Source of the DNA: an uncultured Eggerthellaceae bacterium | GTDB taxonomy: Bacteria > Actinomycetota > Coriobacteriia > Coriobacteriales > Eggerthellaceae | Direction: 5' to 3' | Length of the DNA stretch: 64,000 bases | NCBI GenBank assembly: GCA_934617065.1 | Contig: CAKTTY010000001.1 | Location: 186,001-250,000 of the forward strand | Shown here: one piece after another, positions 43,601-51,919 of the stretch | Position numbering within the stretch: the stretch's first letter is position 1 | Layout of the letters: every line of letters starts with the position of its first letter | Made by a program: the position numbers and the translations under genes | The notes under the pieces: generated by a model | What the model was told of the DNA's origin: nothing | Databases searched by the model: none | What the model saw: only the letters and a program-made list of their open reading frames with translations

Positions 43601-44524
43601 ATGGCTGACGTGCAACCTGTTAAGTACATCTGGAAGAACGGCGAAATGGTGCCGTGGGAGCAGGCAACGACGCACGTTCTGACCCATGCCCTTCATTACG
43701 GTTCTGGCGTGTTCGAAGGTATCCGTTGCTACCACAACGAAGAAACGGATGAAACAGTTATCTTCCGCCTTCGCGACCACATGGAGCGTTTGCAGCGCAG
43801 CTCCAAGATTGCCATGATGGACCTTCCCTACAGCGTAGACGAGCTGTGCGAAGCAACCGTTGAGCTTATCAAGAAGAACGAATTGAAGTCTTGCTACATT
43901 CGTCCTCTTGCATACTATGGCTATGGCCAGATGGGCGTAGACCCGACGGGTGCTCCCGTGGACGTTATCATCGCGGTATGGCCTTGGGGCGCTTACATGG
44001 GCGAAGATGCCCTTAAGAACGGCATCCCTGTGGGTGTTTCTTCTTGGCGTCAGCGTTCCTTCAACGCAATTCCTCCTGCCGTTAAGTCTTCCGCTTCCTA
44101 CATGAACTCCATCTTGGCAAAGCTCGAGGCAAAGAACCACGGCTATGCCGAGGCTGTTATGCTCAACGAACAGGGCTACGTGTGCGAAGGTACGGGCGAA
44201 AACCTCTTCACCGTTCGCAACGGTATTCTCTCTACGCCTCCGCTGTCGGACGGTCTGCTTGAGGGCATCACTCGCGACACCATTCTGCATATTGCTTGCG
44301 ACATGGACATTCCCGCTATCGAGGAATCCCTTACCCGTTCCGATCTGTACATTGCCGATGAGATGTTCATGTGCGGCTCTGCTGCCGAGCTTACGCCCGT
44401 CCGCAGCGTAGACGACCGCGAAATCGGTCCTATGGGCCCCATTACCGCGCAGCTTCAGAAGCGCTATTTTGAGGTTGCTTATGGTAAGGCACCCGAGTAT
44501 GAAGAGTGGATCACCCGCTTCTAA
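43601..44524 (+). CDS. ilvE: Branched-chain amino acid aminotransferase
   Basis: This PLP enzyme (fold type IV) makes Leu, Ile and Val from their 2-oxo acids and glutamate. The 307-residue protein has THALHYGSGVFEGIRCY, FRLRDHMERLQRSSKI, YIRPLAYYG, the PLP lysine in AVKSSASYMNS (K162), EAVMLNEQGYVCEGTGENLF, GITRDTILHIA and FMCGSAAELTPV. The ATG at 43601 has GGAAGAACAA in front. No other ilv/leu genes are nearby. Confidence 0.95.
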   Translation: MADVQPVKYIWKNGEMVPWEQATTHVLTHALHYGSGVFEGIRCYHNEETDETVIFRLRDHMERLQRSSKIAMMDLPYSVDELCEATVELIKKNELKSCYIRPLAYYGYGQMGVDPTGAPVDVIIAVWPWGAYMGEDALKNGIPVGVSSWRQRSFNAIPPAVKSSASYMNSILAKLEAKNHGYAEAVMLNEQGYVCEGTGENLFTVRNGILSTPPLSDGLLEGITRDTILHIACDMDIPAIEESLTRSDLYIADEMFMCGSAAELTPVRSVDDREIGPMGPITAQLQKRYFEVAYGKAPEYEEWITRF

Positions 44525-44553
44525 TCGAGGTGCGCTTTCAGTGCGCTTTCTTC

Positions 44554-44602
44554 AAGCCGCATTCCCCTTTGCCGTAAGGCGCAGGGGTGCGGCTTGTTTT
44601 TT
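44554..44602 (+). terminator. Terminator of ilvE
   Basis: AAGCCGCATTCCCCT and AGGGGTGCGGCTT pair with minor bulging around a 14-base loop, followed by GTTTTTTC. Confidence 0.88.
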
Positions 44603-44676
44603 CAGGGGACAAAATGAGCGCTCGCTGCAGGGGTGTCGCGCCAGGGGAATCATCAACGGTGAAAGGGGTATGGGCT

Positions 44677-45024
44677 ATGCCGGAGCTTAGGACAAGAGAA
44701 GTGGAAGATCTGCTTGAGGTCTTTGCGGGTTTAACCCGTCCTGATGATGTATTTGCCCTGCTGGAAGACTTGTTCACTGTCCGCGAGATCAAGGACACCT
44801 CGCAGCGTTTGGATGTGGCGCGTATGTTGCGCAAGGGCAGTTCATATGCTGTTATCGAAAAGGCAACTGGGGCTTCTGCGACAACCATCGCTCGCGTGTC
44901 AAAGGCATTGAATTACGGTGCAGGTGGTTATGGCCTTGCCTTTGAGGTGCTTGATGCCAAAGAGGCAGAAAACGGGGAAGCCGCCAAGTCGGAAAGCCCG
45001 ACAGCCGAAGGTGAAAAGCAATAG
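44677..45024 (+). CDS. YerC/YecD family TrpR-like DNA-binding protein
   Basis: The 115-residue protein is an all-helical TrpR-superfamily protein. LEDLFTVREIKDTSQRLDVARMLRKGSSYAVIEKATGASATTIARVSKALNYG is the diagnostic core (residues 31-82) with the helix-turn-helix at EKATGASATTIARVSKAL. The C-terminal tail is acidic and disordered (AKEAENGEAAKSESPTAEGEKQ). Family members are thought to sense a small ligand and repress locally, and the target here is unknown. GGGGT precedes the ATG at 44677 by seven bases. The longer frame from 44587 is not supported. Confidence 0.92.
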   Translation: MPELRTREVEDLLEVFAGLTRPDDVFALLEDLFTVREIKDTSQRLDVARMLRKGSSYAVIEKATGASATTIARVSKALNYGAGGYGLAFEVLDAKEAENGEAAKSESPTAEGEKQ

Positions 45025-45049
45025 GAGGGCAACGGCTGCATTGCCCCGC

Positions 45050-45074
45050 GAAGCCGCCAAAGCGCGGCTTCTTT
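45050..45074 (+). terminator. Hairpin between yerC-like and PTS IIC-like genes
   Basis: GAAGCCGC and GCGGCTTC pair around CAAAGC, followed only by TTTAC. It is a weak terminator or attenuator directly ahead of the next ribosome site. Confidence 0.5.
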
Positions 45075-45095
45075 ACTGAAAGGAGCAAAGACCCA

Positions 45096-46181
45096 ATGAG
45101 TTCGTTCGCAGCATTCTGCAAACGCAAGGATATTGAGATTTCCGTTCAGCGATACCTGATTGACGCTCTGGGCGCCATGGCGCAAGGTTTGTTCGCCTCG
45201 CTGCTAATGGGTACTATTCTTTCGACTATTGGCCAGCAGGCTGGAATCGATGTATTGGTTCAGGTGGGTGATTTCGCCAAGAGTGCGGCGGGTCCTGCCA
45301 TGGCCGTATCCATTGGTTTTGCGCTGAAAGCGCCATCACTGGTGTTGTTTTCCCTGGTGGCGGTTGGTTACGCGGCGAACAGTCTGGGCGGTGCGGGCGG
45401 TCCATTAGCGGTGCTTGTGGTTGCTATCGTTGCTTCAGAATGCGGCAAGTTGGTTGCCAATGAAACGAAGATCGATATTTTGGTTACTCCTTCAGTCACC
45501 ATTCTGGTGGGATGCTTGCTTTCCATGGCGTGTGCGCCTTCTATTGGCGCAGGCGCTACCGCGGTAGGCTCGCTCATCATGTGGGCTACGGAACTCCAGC
45601 CGTTCTTCATGGGTATTTTGGTATCGGCTCTGGTGGGCATCGCCCTTACTCTGCCAATCTCCTCGGCGGCTATCTGCGCGGCATTGAGCCTCACTGGTTT
45701 GGCAGGAGGCGCTGCTGTTGCCGGCTGCTGTGCTCAGATGGTTGGTTTTGCGGTAATGAGCTTCAAGGAAAACCGCTGGGGCGGTTTGATCTCGCAGGGC
45801 CTGGGAACGTCGATGCTGCAAATGGGCAATATCGTGCGCAACCCGCGCATCTGGATTCCCCCTACGCTGGCTTCCATGATCACTGGACCCATCGCGACAT
45901 GCGTTTTCCAGCTTAAGATGAACGGCCCTGCCATTTCATCGGGTATGGGCACGTGTGGTTTGGTTGGCCCCATTGGTGTGTATACCGGCTGGGTTGCCGA
46001 TATGGCGTCAGGCGCAATGGCAACCATTACCGCTATGGACTGGGCGGGTCTGGTGCTAATCTGTTTCGTGCTTCCTGCGGTGTTAACCTACGCATTCGGT
46101 CTTGTTTTGCGCAAGATTGGCTGGATTAAAGAAGGCGACCTTACCCTTGAATCCGCCGACGATATGGTGAAAGCCGAATAA
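45096..46181 (+). CDS. PTS IIC-like membrane protein
   Basis: The 361-residue protein has about 10 hydrophobic helices and matches the PTS_EIIC_2 type (DUF with GAMAQGLFASLLMGTIL near the start, AVGYAANSLGGAGGPLAV, VTPSVTILVG, GIALTLPISSAAIC, KMNGPAISSGMGTCGLVGPIGVY). These proteins resemble PTS IIC permeases but usually lack IIA and IIB partners, as here, and many may be non-PTS transporters or sensors. It is followed 46 bases later by a solute-binding lipoprotein. Confidence 0.87.
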   Translation: MSSFAAFCKRKDIEISVQRYLIDALGAMAQGLFASLLMGTILSTIGQQAGIDVLVQVGDFAKSAAGPAMAVSIGFALKAPSLVLFSLVAVGYAANSLGGAGGPLAVLVVAIVASECGKLVANETKIDILVTPSVTILVGCLLSMACAPSIGAGATAVGSLIMWATELQPFFMGILVSALVGIALTLPISSAAICAALSLTGLAGGAAVAGCCAQMVGFAVMSFKENRWGGLISQGLGTSMLQMGNIVRNPRIWIPPTLASMITGPIATCVFQLKMNGPAISSGMGTCGLVGPIGVYTGWVADMASGAMATITAMDWAGLVLICFVLPAVLTYAFGLVLRKIGWIKEGDLTLESADDMVKAE

Positions 46182-46227
46182 GGCAGCAGGTATTCTTGGT
46201 TGTTTCTCGCTGAAGGGAGGGAAGGAT

Positions 46228-46989
46228 ATGGCAAAACGGTTTGTGGCGGTTCTGATAACGCTTTGTGCGGCACTGGCTGCGTTGTGCCTTTCGGGTTGTG
46301 CGGAAGAAGACAGCAAACCCAGCTACCAGCTGGTAAGCGAAGGCAAGCTTACTGTTGCTATGGCGCCTAATTTTCCTCCGTTTGACTCCCTAGATGGTGA
46401 GACTCCTACGGGTTTCGATGTGAGCGTTGCCCGTGAGGTGGCGAATCGTCTGGGGCTTCAGCTTGAGATCAAGGCAGTTCCGTTCGATGAACTGGTGCAG
46501 GGTGTACATGATGGCACCTACGACGTTGCGATCTCGGCATTGTCTATCAATCCCAGCCGGTCGGAGCTAGTCGATTTTTCTTCTCCGTATTACCTGGTTG
46601 ATCAAGCGATTGTGGCGAAGAAGGGCGTGTACGAAAAGGTGTCCGAGCTGAAAGGCAAGCAGGTTGCCGCTGAGGCTGAAGCCACGGGTTATGACTATGC
46701 TATGGCAAACGTCACGCAGAATGTTGTCGCCTACAAGACCGCTGCTGAATGCTTTGCCGCTCTTGAGGCGGGGGAAGTTGCCGCTGTGGTAACCGATGAG
46801 CCTGCCGCAACATATCTTATGAACAGCGCCTATCCCAATTGCGTTACCCTGGAAACTGTGGCAACGTGCGAGAAATATGCTGTTGCCGTGAACAAGGACA
46901 ATCGGGTCTTAACGGAAGCCATCAATGACGCCCTCGACCAGATGGACAAAGATGGAACCCTTGCCGAGCTCCAAAAGCAAGTAGGGTAG
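46228..46989 (+). CDS. Amino-acid-type solute-binding lipoprotein (family 3), orphan
   Basis: The 253-residue lipoprotein has a signal peptide and lipobox LSGC (lipidated Cys at about residue 24). The mature part is a type 3 periplasmic-binding fold: GKLTVAMAPNFPPFDSLDGETPTGFDVSVAREVANRLG, YDVAISALSINPSRSELVDFSSPYY and GEVAAVVTDEPAATYLM. These proteins bind polar amino acids or act as sensory domains. No permease or ATPase gene adjoins it, so it may use a transporter encoded elsewhere. GGAGGGAAGG precedes the ATG. Confidence 0.92.
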   Translation: MAKRFVAVLITLCAALAALCLSGCAEEDSKPSYQLVSEGKLTVAMAPNFPPFDSLDGETPTGFDVSVAREVANRLGLQLEIKAVPFDELVQGVHDGTYDVAISALSINPSRSELVDFSSPYYLVDQAIVAKKGVYEKVSELKGKQVAAEAEATGYDYAMANVTQNVVAYKTAAECFAALEAGEVAAVVTDEPAATYLMNSAYPNCVTLETVATCEKYAVAVNKDNRVLTEAINDALDQMDKDGTLAELQKQVG

Positions 46990-47144
46990 GGTTTCGCGTC
47001 ACTGCGGAGCGCCCTTTTGGATATGCCCCTTACCCCAGGTGGCGAGTGCGCGGTTTGGCGCTGGCGGCAGAAGTCAAGCAGGCGTGTACCTTTCCCAAGT
47101 GGAGAGCGCACGGGCGCGTAGCTGGATTCGATAGCCCCTAGAAG

Positions 47145-47588
47145 CTACTTGTGGTAGGGCTCGTGGCGAATGATTTTGAATGCCCGATAAATCTGTTCGA
47201 GCAGAACAACGCGAGCAAGGTTGTGGGGTAGGGTTATAGGCCCAAAGCTGATGCGCTCTGTGGCGCGCTGTTTCACTTCCTTTGTTACGCCATCGCTTCC
47301 GCCGATGATAAAGGAAATATGCGAATCGCTGTTGAGCGCATAATTGTCAATTTTTTGCGCCAGGCCTTCGCTGGAAGTTTCTTTTCCGCGAATGTCCATC
47401 AAGATAATGGGACCGCGTTCTGGCAATGCGGAAAGTAAAGCTGCGGCCTCCTTTTCTGCATTGGAGTCGGGGAGTTCCCGCACTTCGATTTTTGCATATC
47501 CGCCAAGGCGTTTCAGGTATTCTGCGACGGCGTCTTTCCAGAATTGCTCTTTGAGCTTGCCTACGGCAAATATGGTTATACGAAGCAT
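47145..47588 (-). CDS. rlmH: 23S rRNA (pseudouridine1915-N3)-methyltransferase
   Basis: This SPOUT-class methyltransferase modifies helix 69 of 23S rRNA on the assembled ribosome. The 147-residue protein has MLRITIFAVGKLKEQFWKDAVAEYLKRL, the knot region ISFIIGGSDGVTKEVKQRA with a GGS loop, and the fully conserved tail LLEQIYRAFKIIRHEPYHK. The ATG at 47588 has GGGGG five bases upstream. The frame open to 47705 is not needed. It is divergent from lysA. Confidence 0.96.
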   Translation of the reverse strand: MLRITIFAVGKLKEQFWKDAVAEYLKRLGGYAKIEVRELPDSNAEKEAAALLSALPERGPIILMDIRGKETSSEGLAQKIDNYALNSDSHISFIIGGSDGVTKEVKQRATERISFGPITLPHNLARVVLLEQIYRAFKIIRHEPYHK

Positions 47589-47722
47589 GGTGGCCCCCAA
47601 TCGCGCTGGCGTTACCAGCTTGAAAAGAAACATTGGTACAGTAGCTATTCGCACGGTATTATATCGGTCGAACAAGAAGCGCGCATGCGCATACCCACAC
47701 AACACCTAAGGAAGCAGGCGTT

Positions 47723-49081
47723 ATGTCACTCCCCGTATCTGACCTGAACAAAAAGGCTGACGGCCTTACCACCATGGAATTGGGCAAGGTTCTGCCCCTT
47801 ACTGCCGAAGTGAAAGACGACCATCTTTTCATCGGCGGCTGCGATATGGTGGAAATTGCCAAGGAATTCGGCACCGCACTGTACGTGTTTGACCAGGCCG
47901 ATCTTGAGGCGCGCATGGATGAATACGTTCAGTCTTTCAAGAAGTACTACGGCGACCGCGCCGAAGTCGCCTATGCTTCCAAGGCATTCCAGAACAAAGC
48001 CATCGTGAAGCTCGCCAACGAGCACGGCATGTGCCTGGATGTTTCTGGCGGCGGCGAACTCGCCTGTGCGCTTGCTGCGGGTTTTCCTGCCAAGCGCGTA
48101 GTGGTTCATGGCAACAACAAAACCCCCCAAGAACTGCGTGAAGCCATCGAGGCTGGTGTGGGATGCATTGTTGTTGACTCCCGCATTGAATTGGGCCGCA
48201 TTTCCGCTATCGCCCAAGAGCTGGGCGTTACGCAGGATATCTACATGCGCATTACTCCTGGTGTGGAAGCCGATACGCATGAATTCATCCGCACGGGTTG
48301 CGAGGATTCCAAGTTCGGCTTTACCATGCGCGAGGATTTCGCCTTCAAATGCGTGAAGGATGTTTTGGAGACGCCGGGCGTTCGTCTTACCGGCCTGCAT
48401 TGCCATATTGGCTCTCAGATTTTTGCCCTGCATTCGTTCCGCGAAGCTATCGATGTCATGATCCAGTTCATCAAGCGCATCAACGAAGAATACGACTACG
48501 AAATCGAAGGCCTCGATCTGGGTGGTGGCCTGGGTATCGCTTACGTAAAAGAGGAAGAGCCTCCCACGATTGAGTCGTTTGCGAAGCTTACCTGTACTGC
48601 AGTGAAAGAGCTGTGCGCTGAGTATGGTGTGAAGGAGCCTCGCATCGCGGTCGAGCCGGGTCGCTCCATTGCAGCAACGCCGGGCGTGACACTCTATACC
48701 GTGGGAATCCTGAAGACACTGCCGGGCATTCGTAATATCGTCGCTATCGACGGCGGCATGTCCGACAACATTCGTACCGCTCTTTATGGTGCGGAGTACG
48801 AGTCTGTTATTGCCAACAAAGCCAACCAGCCACGTACGAAAGTGGTAACGCTGGTGGGCAAGCATTGCGAATCGGGCGATGCGGTTGCTGCCGATGCTTC
48901 GATTCAGAATCCCGACCTGGGCGATATCGTATGCATGTTCGGCACGGGTGCGTACTGCCATTCCATGAGCAGTCGCTACAACGGTCAGCCTAGGCCCGGT
49001 ATTGTGTTCGTCAAGGATGGCAAGGCTCGCTTGGTAACTCGTCGTGAAACCTATGCCGATTTGATGAGCTGCGATCTGTAA
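47723..49081 (+). CDS. lysA: Diaminopimelate decarboxylase
   Basis: This PLP enzyme removes CO2 from meso-diaminopimelate to give L-lysine, the last step of lysine synthesis. The 452-residue protein has the alanine-racemase-type barrel with VAYASKAFQNKAI (PLP lysine K87), ECHIG-equivalent LHCHIGSQIF, GLDLGGGLGIAY, EPGRSIAATPG, and the substrate-site GKHCESGDAVAADA. It begins the aspartate-family run lysA-hom-metA-metY. AAGGA lies ten bases before the ATG. Confidence 0.96.
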   Translation: MSLPVSDLNKKADGLTTMELGKVLPLTAEVKDDHLFIGGCDMVEIAKEFGTALYVFDQADLEARMDEYVQSFKKYYGDRAEVAYASKAFQNKAIVKLANEHGMCLDVSGGGELACALAAGFPAKRVVVHGNNKTPQELREAIEAGVGCIVVDSRIELGRISAIAQELGVTQDIYMRITPGVEADTHEFIRTGCEDSKFGFTMREDFAFKCVKDVLETPGVRLTGLHCHIGSQIFALHSFREAIDVMIQFIKRINEEYDYEIEGLDLGGGLGIAYVKEEEPPTIESFAKLTCTAVKELCAEYGVKEPRIAVEPGRSIAATPGVTLYTVGILKTLPGIRNIVAIDGGMSDNIRTALYGAEYESVIANKANQPRTKVVTLVGKHCESGDAVAADASIQNPDLGDIVCMFGTGAYCHSMSSRYNGQPRPGIVFVKDGKARLVTRRETYADLMSCDL

Positions 49082-49321
49082 GCTCTTCTTGTGCAGCCGC
49101 CTGGTTGGGCTGCGATGATGTTATACAGGGCCCTGATGACGTGATCCAAGGTCGATTCGGTACGGTAAGTGCGGTCGATCCCTGTTCATGCTCGTCAGAG
49201 CCCTGTTTCGTTTTAGTGCGGTAAGGCCGCTTTGCTTATCCATTTAACGGATCAGTGGCAAACGGCAATGTCTTTACGTTTACAATAGATGGAATATAAC
49301 TTCTACGGAAAGGTGCGCTTC

Positions 49322-50608
49322 ATGGCTGTCAAGGTTGGCTTGGTCGGAACGGGCACGGTTGGCGGCGGATGCTTGGACATCCTTCGCAACCACAAGGAAG
49401 AATTCAAACGTCATTTTGGCATTGACATTGAGCTGACCCGCGTATGCTCCCGTCAGCCAGAGGTTGCCGATTCATATGGCTTGAGCGATATCTTCACCAC
49501 CGATTTCCATGAAGTGATTAACGACCCTGAGGTCGATCTGGTTATCGAGCTCATCGGCGGTACCACCTTCGCCAAGGAAGTGGTAATCGGCGCCCTGCAA
49601 AACGGCAAGAGCGTGGTTACCGCCAACAAGGCCCTTATGGCTTCTTGTGGCGAAGAGGTTATGAGCTTGGCGGAAGAAAAGGGCGTAGAAATTGCGTTTG
49701 AGGCCAGCGTTGGTGGCGCTATTCCCATCATCGTTCCCTTGAAGCACTCTCTTATTGCCAACCGCATCGATTCCATCATGGGCATCGTGAACGGCACCAC
49801 CAACTACATGATTACGCGCATGGACGAAGACGGCATGAGCTACGATGACGCGCTGAAGGAAGCTCAGGAAAAGGGTTTTGCGGAAGCTGATCCCACGGCC
49901 GACGTCGATGGCCTTGATGCTGCTGCCAAGATTGCCATCTTGGCTTCCATTGCATTCAATTCCCGTGTAACCATGAACCAGGTGTTCACCGAGGGCATTC
50001 GTCGCATTTCCCCTGTCGACCTGGCTATGGCTCACGAAATGGGCTATGCGGTGAAGCTCCTTGCCCACGCATACCGCACCGACGCAGGCATTGATGTTCG
50101 CGTGCATCCCACGATGATTCCCGAAAGTCATCAGCTCGCCACGGTAAATGGCGTATTCAACGCAATTTATACCGTGGGTGACGCTGCGGGCGAAAACATG
50201 TTCTTCGGTGAAGGTGCCGGCGCGGGTCCTGCTGCTAGCGCTGTTATGGGCGATGTGCTCGAGGTTGCTCGCCATTTGCAGATGGGCATCAAGCCAATTG
50301 TTGGATGCACGTGCACTGACGATCTGCCCATTCTTTCCGTTGAGGACCTCCATACGAAGTACTACATCCGTTTTGTGGTTGCCGACCGCAGTGGCGTTTT
50401 GGCTTCCGCGGCAGACATTTTCGCAAAATATGACGTTTCGGTTAAGACGGTTACCCAGCGCGGCAACGCTGCACGCGATGACGTCGATCTGGTGTTTGTT
50501 ACCCATACGGCCGAAGAGCGCAATGTGCGCAAGGCCATCGACGACATCCTAGCTTTGGAGGGTGTTGTTACGGGCGGATTCCCGTCGGTCATCCGCGTAC
50601 AGGACTAA
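49322..50608 (+). CDS. hom: Homoserine dehydrogenase
   Basis: This enzyme reduces aspartate semialdehyde to homoserine with NAD(P)H, the branch point to threonine and methionine. The 428-residue protein has the Rossmann motif VGLVGTGTVGGGCLDIL, VVTANKALMA, GIVNGTTNYMITRMDEDGMSYDDALKEAQEKGFAEADPTADVDGLDAAAK (active site) and a C-terminal ACT domain (about 350-428; YIRFVVADRSGVLASAADIF) for feedback regulation, as in Gram-positive enzymes. GGAAAGG sets the ATG at 49322. TTTACAATAGA is in the promoter region about 35 bases upstream. Confidence 0.96.
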   Translation: MAVKVGLVGTGTVGGGCLDILRNHKEEFKRHFGIDIELTRVCSRQPEVADSYGLSDIFTTDFHEVINDPEVDLVIELIGGTTFAKEVVIGALQNGKSVVTANKALMASCGEEVMSLAEEKGVEIAFEASVGGAIPIIVPLKHSLIANRIDSIMGIVNGTTNYMITRMDEDGMSYDDALKEAQEKGFAEADPTADVDGLDAAAKIAILASIAFNSRVTMNQVFTEGIRRISPVDLAMAHEMGYAVKLLAHAYRTDAGIDVRVHPTMIPESHQLATVNGVFNAIYTVGDAAGENMFFGEGAGAGPAASAVMGDVLEVARHLQMGIKPIVGCTCTDDLPILSVEDLHTKYYIRFVVADRSGVLASAADIFAKYDVSVKTVTQRGNAARDDVDLVFVTHTAEERNVRKAIDDILALEGVVTGGFPSVIRVQD

Positions 50609-50658
50609 CAGGCGTTCATGCGGCTGGCTTGGCGATTCGCTTCTCCTGCAATTTGAAA

Positions 50659-50691
50659 GGGCACGCGCTTTGGCGCGTGCCCTTCTTTTTT
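50659..50691 (+). terminator. Terminator of hom
   Basis: GGGCACGCGC and GCGCGTGCCC form a perfect 10-bp stem with a TTTG loop, followed by TTCTTTTTT. Confidence 0.94.
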
Positions 50692-50745
50692 GCGGTTCCG
50701 GGAATTCCGATTGGATTCCCTGGCTTGTTTCAGTGTGGGTTTGTC

Positions 50746-51672
50746 CTATTTGGATTCAGGCATGTCTTCCAAATCATAGGGTGTTGCCTGATACACATAG
50801 TAGTTGAGCCAGTTGGTGTATAGCAGCTGAGCTGTGGCTCGCCAGTTGGAAATAGGCTTCTGCGTCGGATCGTCGTTGGGGAAGTAGTGCTTTGGCATGT
50901 CAGGGTTCAGGCCCTTTTTCGTGTCGCGATGGAACTCGCTCGCCAGGGTGTCGGTGTCGTATTCGGGATGGCCGAATACGAAGAAGTGGCGGCTATCGGT
51001 GCTTTTGGCGATAAAGACGCCAGCTTCGTCCGACACGGAGATCAGCTCTAGCTCGGGGACCTTCTCGATGTCTTCTGCATGGACCTCGGTCCAGCGAGAA
51101 TGGGGCGCATGAATGACGGTATCGAAGCCACGGACCAGAGGAGAGGTGGGCTTCAAGATCTTGTGCTCGAAAACTCCGGTCATCTTGTGCTGCCTTAGAT
51201 ACTTCGGAATCCCGAAATGATAGTAGGCACCCGCCTGCGCACCCCAGCAGAGGTACAAGGTCGAGAAAACATTGGTTTTTGCCCATTCGAAGATGTCGCA
51301 CAATTCGGGCCAGTAATCCACATCTTCAAAGGGGAGCTTTTCGACTGGTGCTCCGGTGACGATCATGCCGTCATAGCGCTTGTTGCGAATGTCATCCAAA
51401 TCCACGTAGAACGATTCCATGTGCTTGGGAGGTACGTGCGTCGCCTTATGCGTGACGGTTTGCAGGAGGTCCACCTCAACCTGCAAGGGCGTGTTCGAGA
51501 GCTTGCGCAGGATTTGGGTTTCCGTTTCGATTTTCAAGGGCATCAAATTCAAGATGAGCACGCGCAATGGACGAATGTCCTGATGGATAGCGCGGTGCTC
51601 GGTCATAACAAAGATGTTCTCGCTTTCCAAGACCTCTGTTGCCGGCAAGGCATCGGGGATGCGAATTGGCAT
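50746..51672 (-). CDS. metA: Homoserine O-acyltransferase (MetA family, predicted acetyl-CoA user)
   Basis: This enzyme activates homoserine by O-acylation for methionine synthesis. The 308-residue protein has the Cys nucleophile in STLYLCWGAQAGAYYHFGIPK (about 142), the catalytic His in HPEYDTDTLASEFHRD and ILNLMPLKIETETQILR near the start. In the specificity loop, TGAPVEKLPFEDVDYW has Glu where E. coli has Gly (residue 111). Published work on this family links Glu to acetyl-CoA and Gly to succinyl-CoA. O-acetylation also fits the adjacent O-acetylhomoserine-type enzyme. AAAGGAG is six bases before the ATG. Confidence 0.95.
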   Translation of the reverse strand: MPIRIPDALPATEVLESENIFVMTEHRAIHQDIRPLRVLILNLMPLKIETETQILRKLSNTPLQVEVDLLQTVTHKATHVPPKHMESFYVDLDDIRNKRYDGMIVTGAPVEKLPFEDVDYWPELCDIFEWAKTNVFSTLYLCWGAQAGAYYHFGIPKYLRQHKMTGVFEHKILKPTSPLVRGFDTVIHAPHSRWTEVHAEDIEKVPELELISVSDEAGVFIAKSTDSRHFFVFGHPEYDTDTLASEFHRDTKKGLNPDMPKHYFPNDDPTQKPISNWRATAQLLYTNWLNYYVYQATPYDLEDMPESK

Positions 51673-51919
51673 AAGTGCTCCTTTATTAATAACGATACAT
51701 TCGTGCGTTGATGCAATAGCAATCACGATTGTACGCGCGGGCGCCCAAGCCTTCTACGTCCGTCAGCCAATCTATAGCCAGTTATAGGTAATTGCATTGA
51801 CCAGGTTTTTTACTTGTCGATCTAGTGCACCATCTTTTGGCGATGCGCTTTTACAATAGACACTATCGCTTCACGCGCCTCGGTTGCGTGGGCGGGCTTT
51901 GGGAAGAAAGGAATACGCA
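51673..51919. promoter_or_regulatory. Divergent metA/metY promoter region
   Basis: The 247 bases between the start codons must serve both methionine genes. TACAAT at about 51853 is a possible -10 for metY. No S-box, SAM-II or cobalamin riboswitch pattern was recognised. Confidence 0.4.

Noticed and set aside
51673..51919. SAM riboswitch between metA and metY
   Set aside because: No S-box core helices or terminator are visible on either strand.
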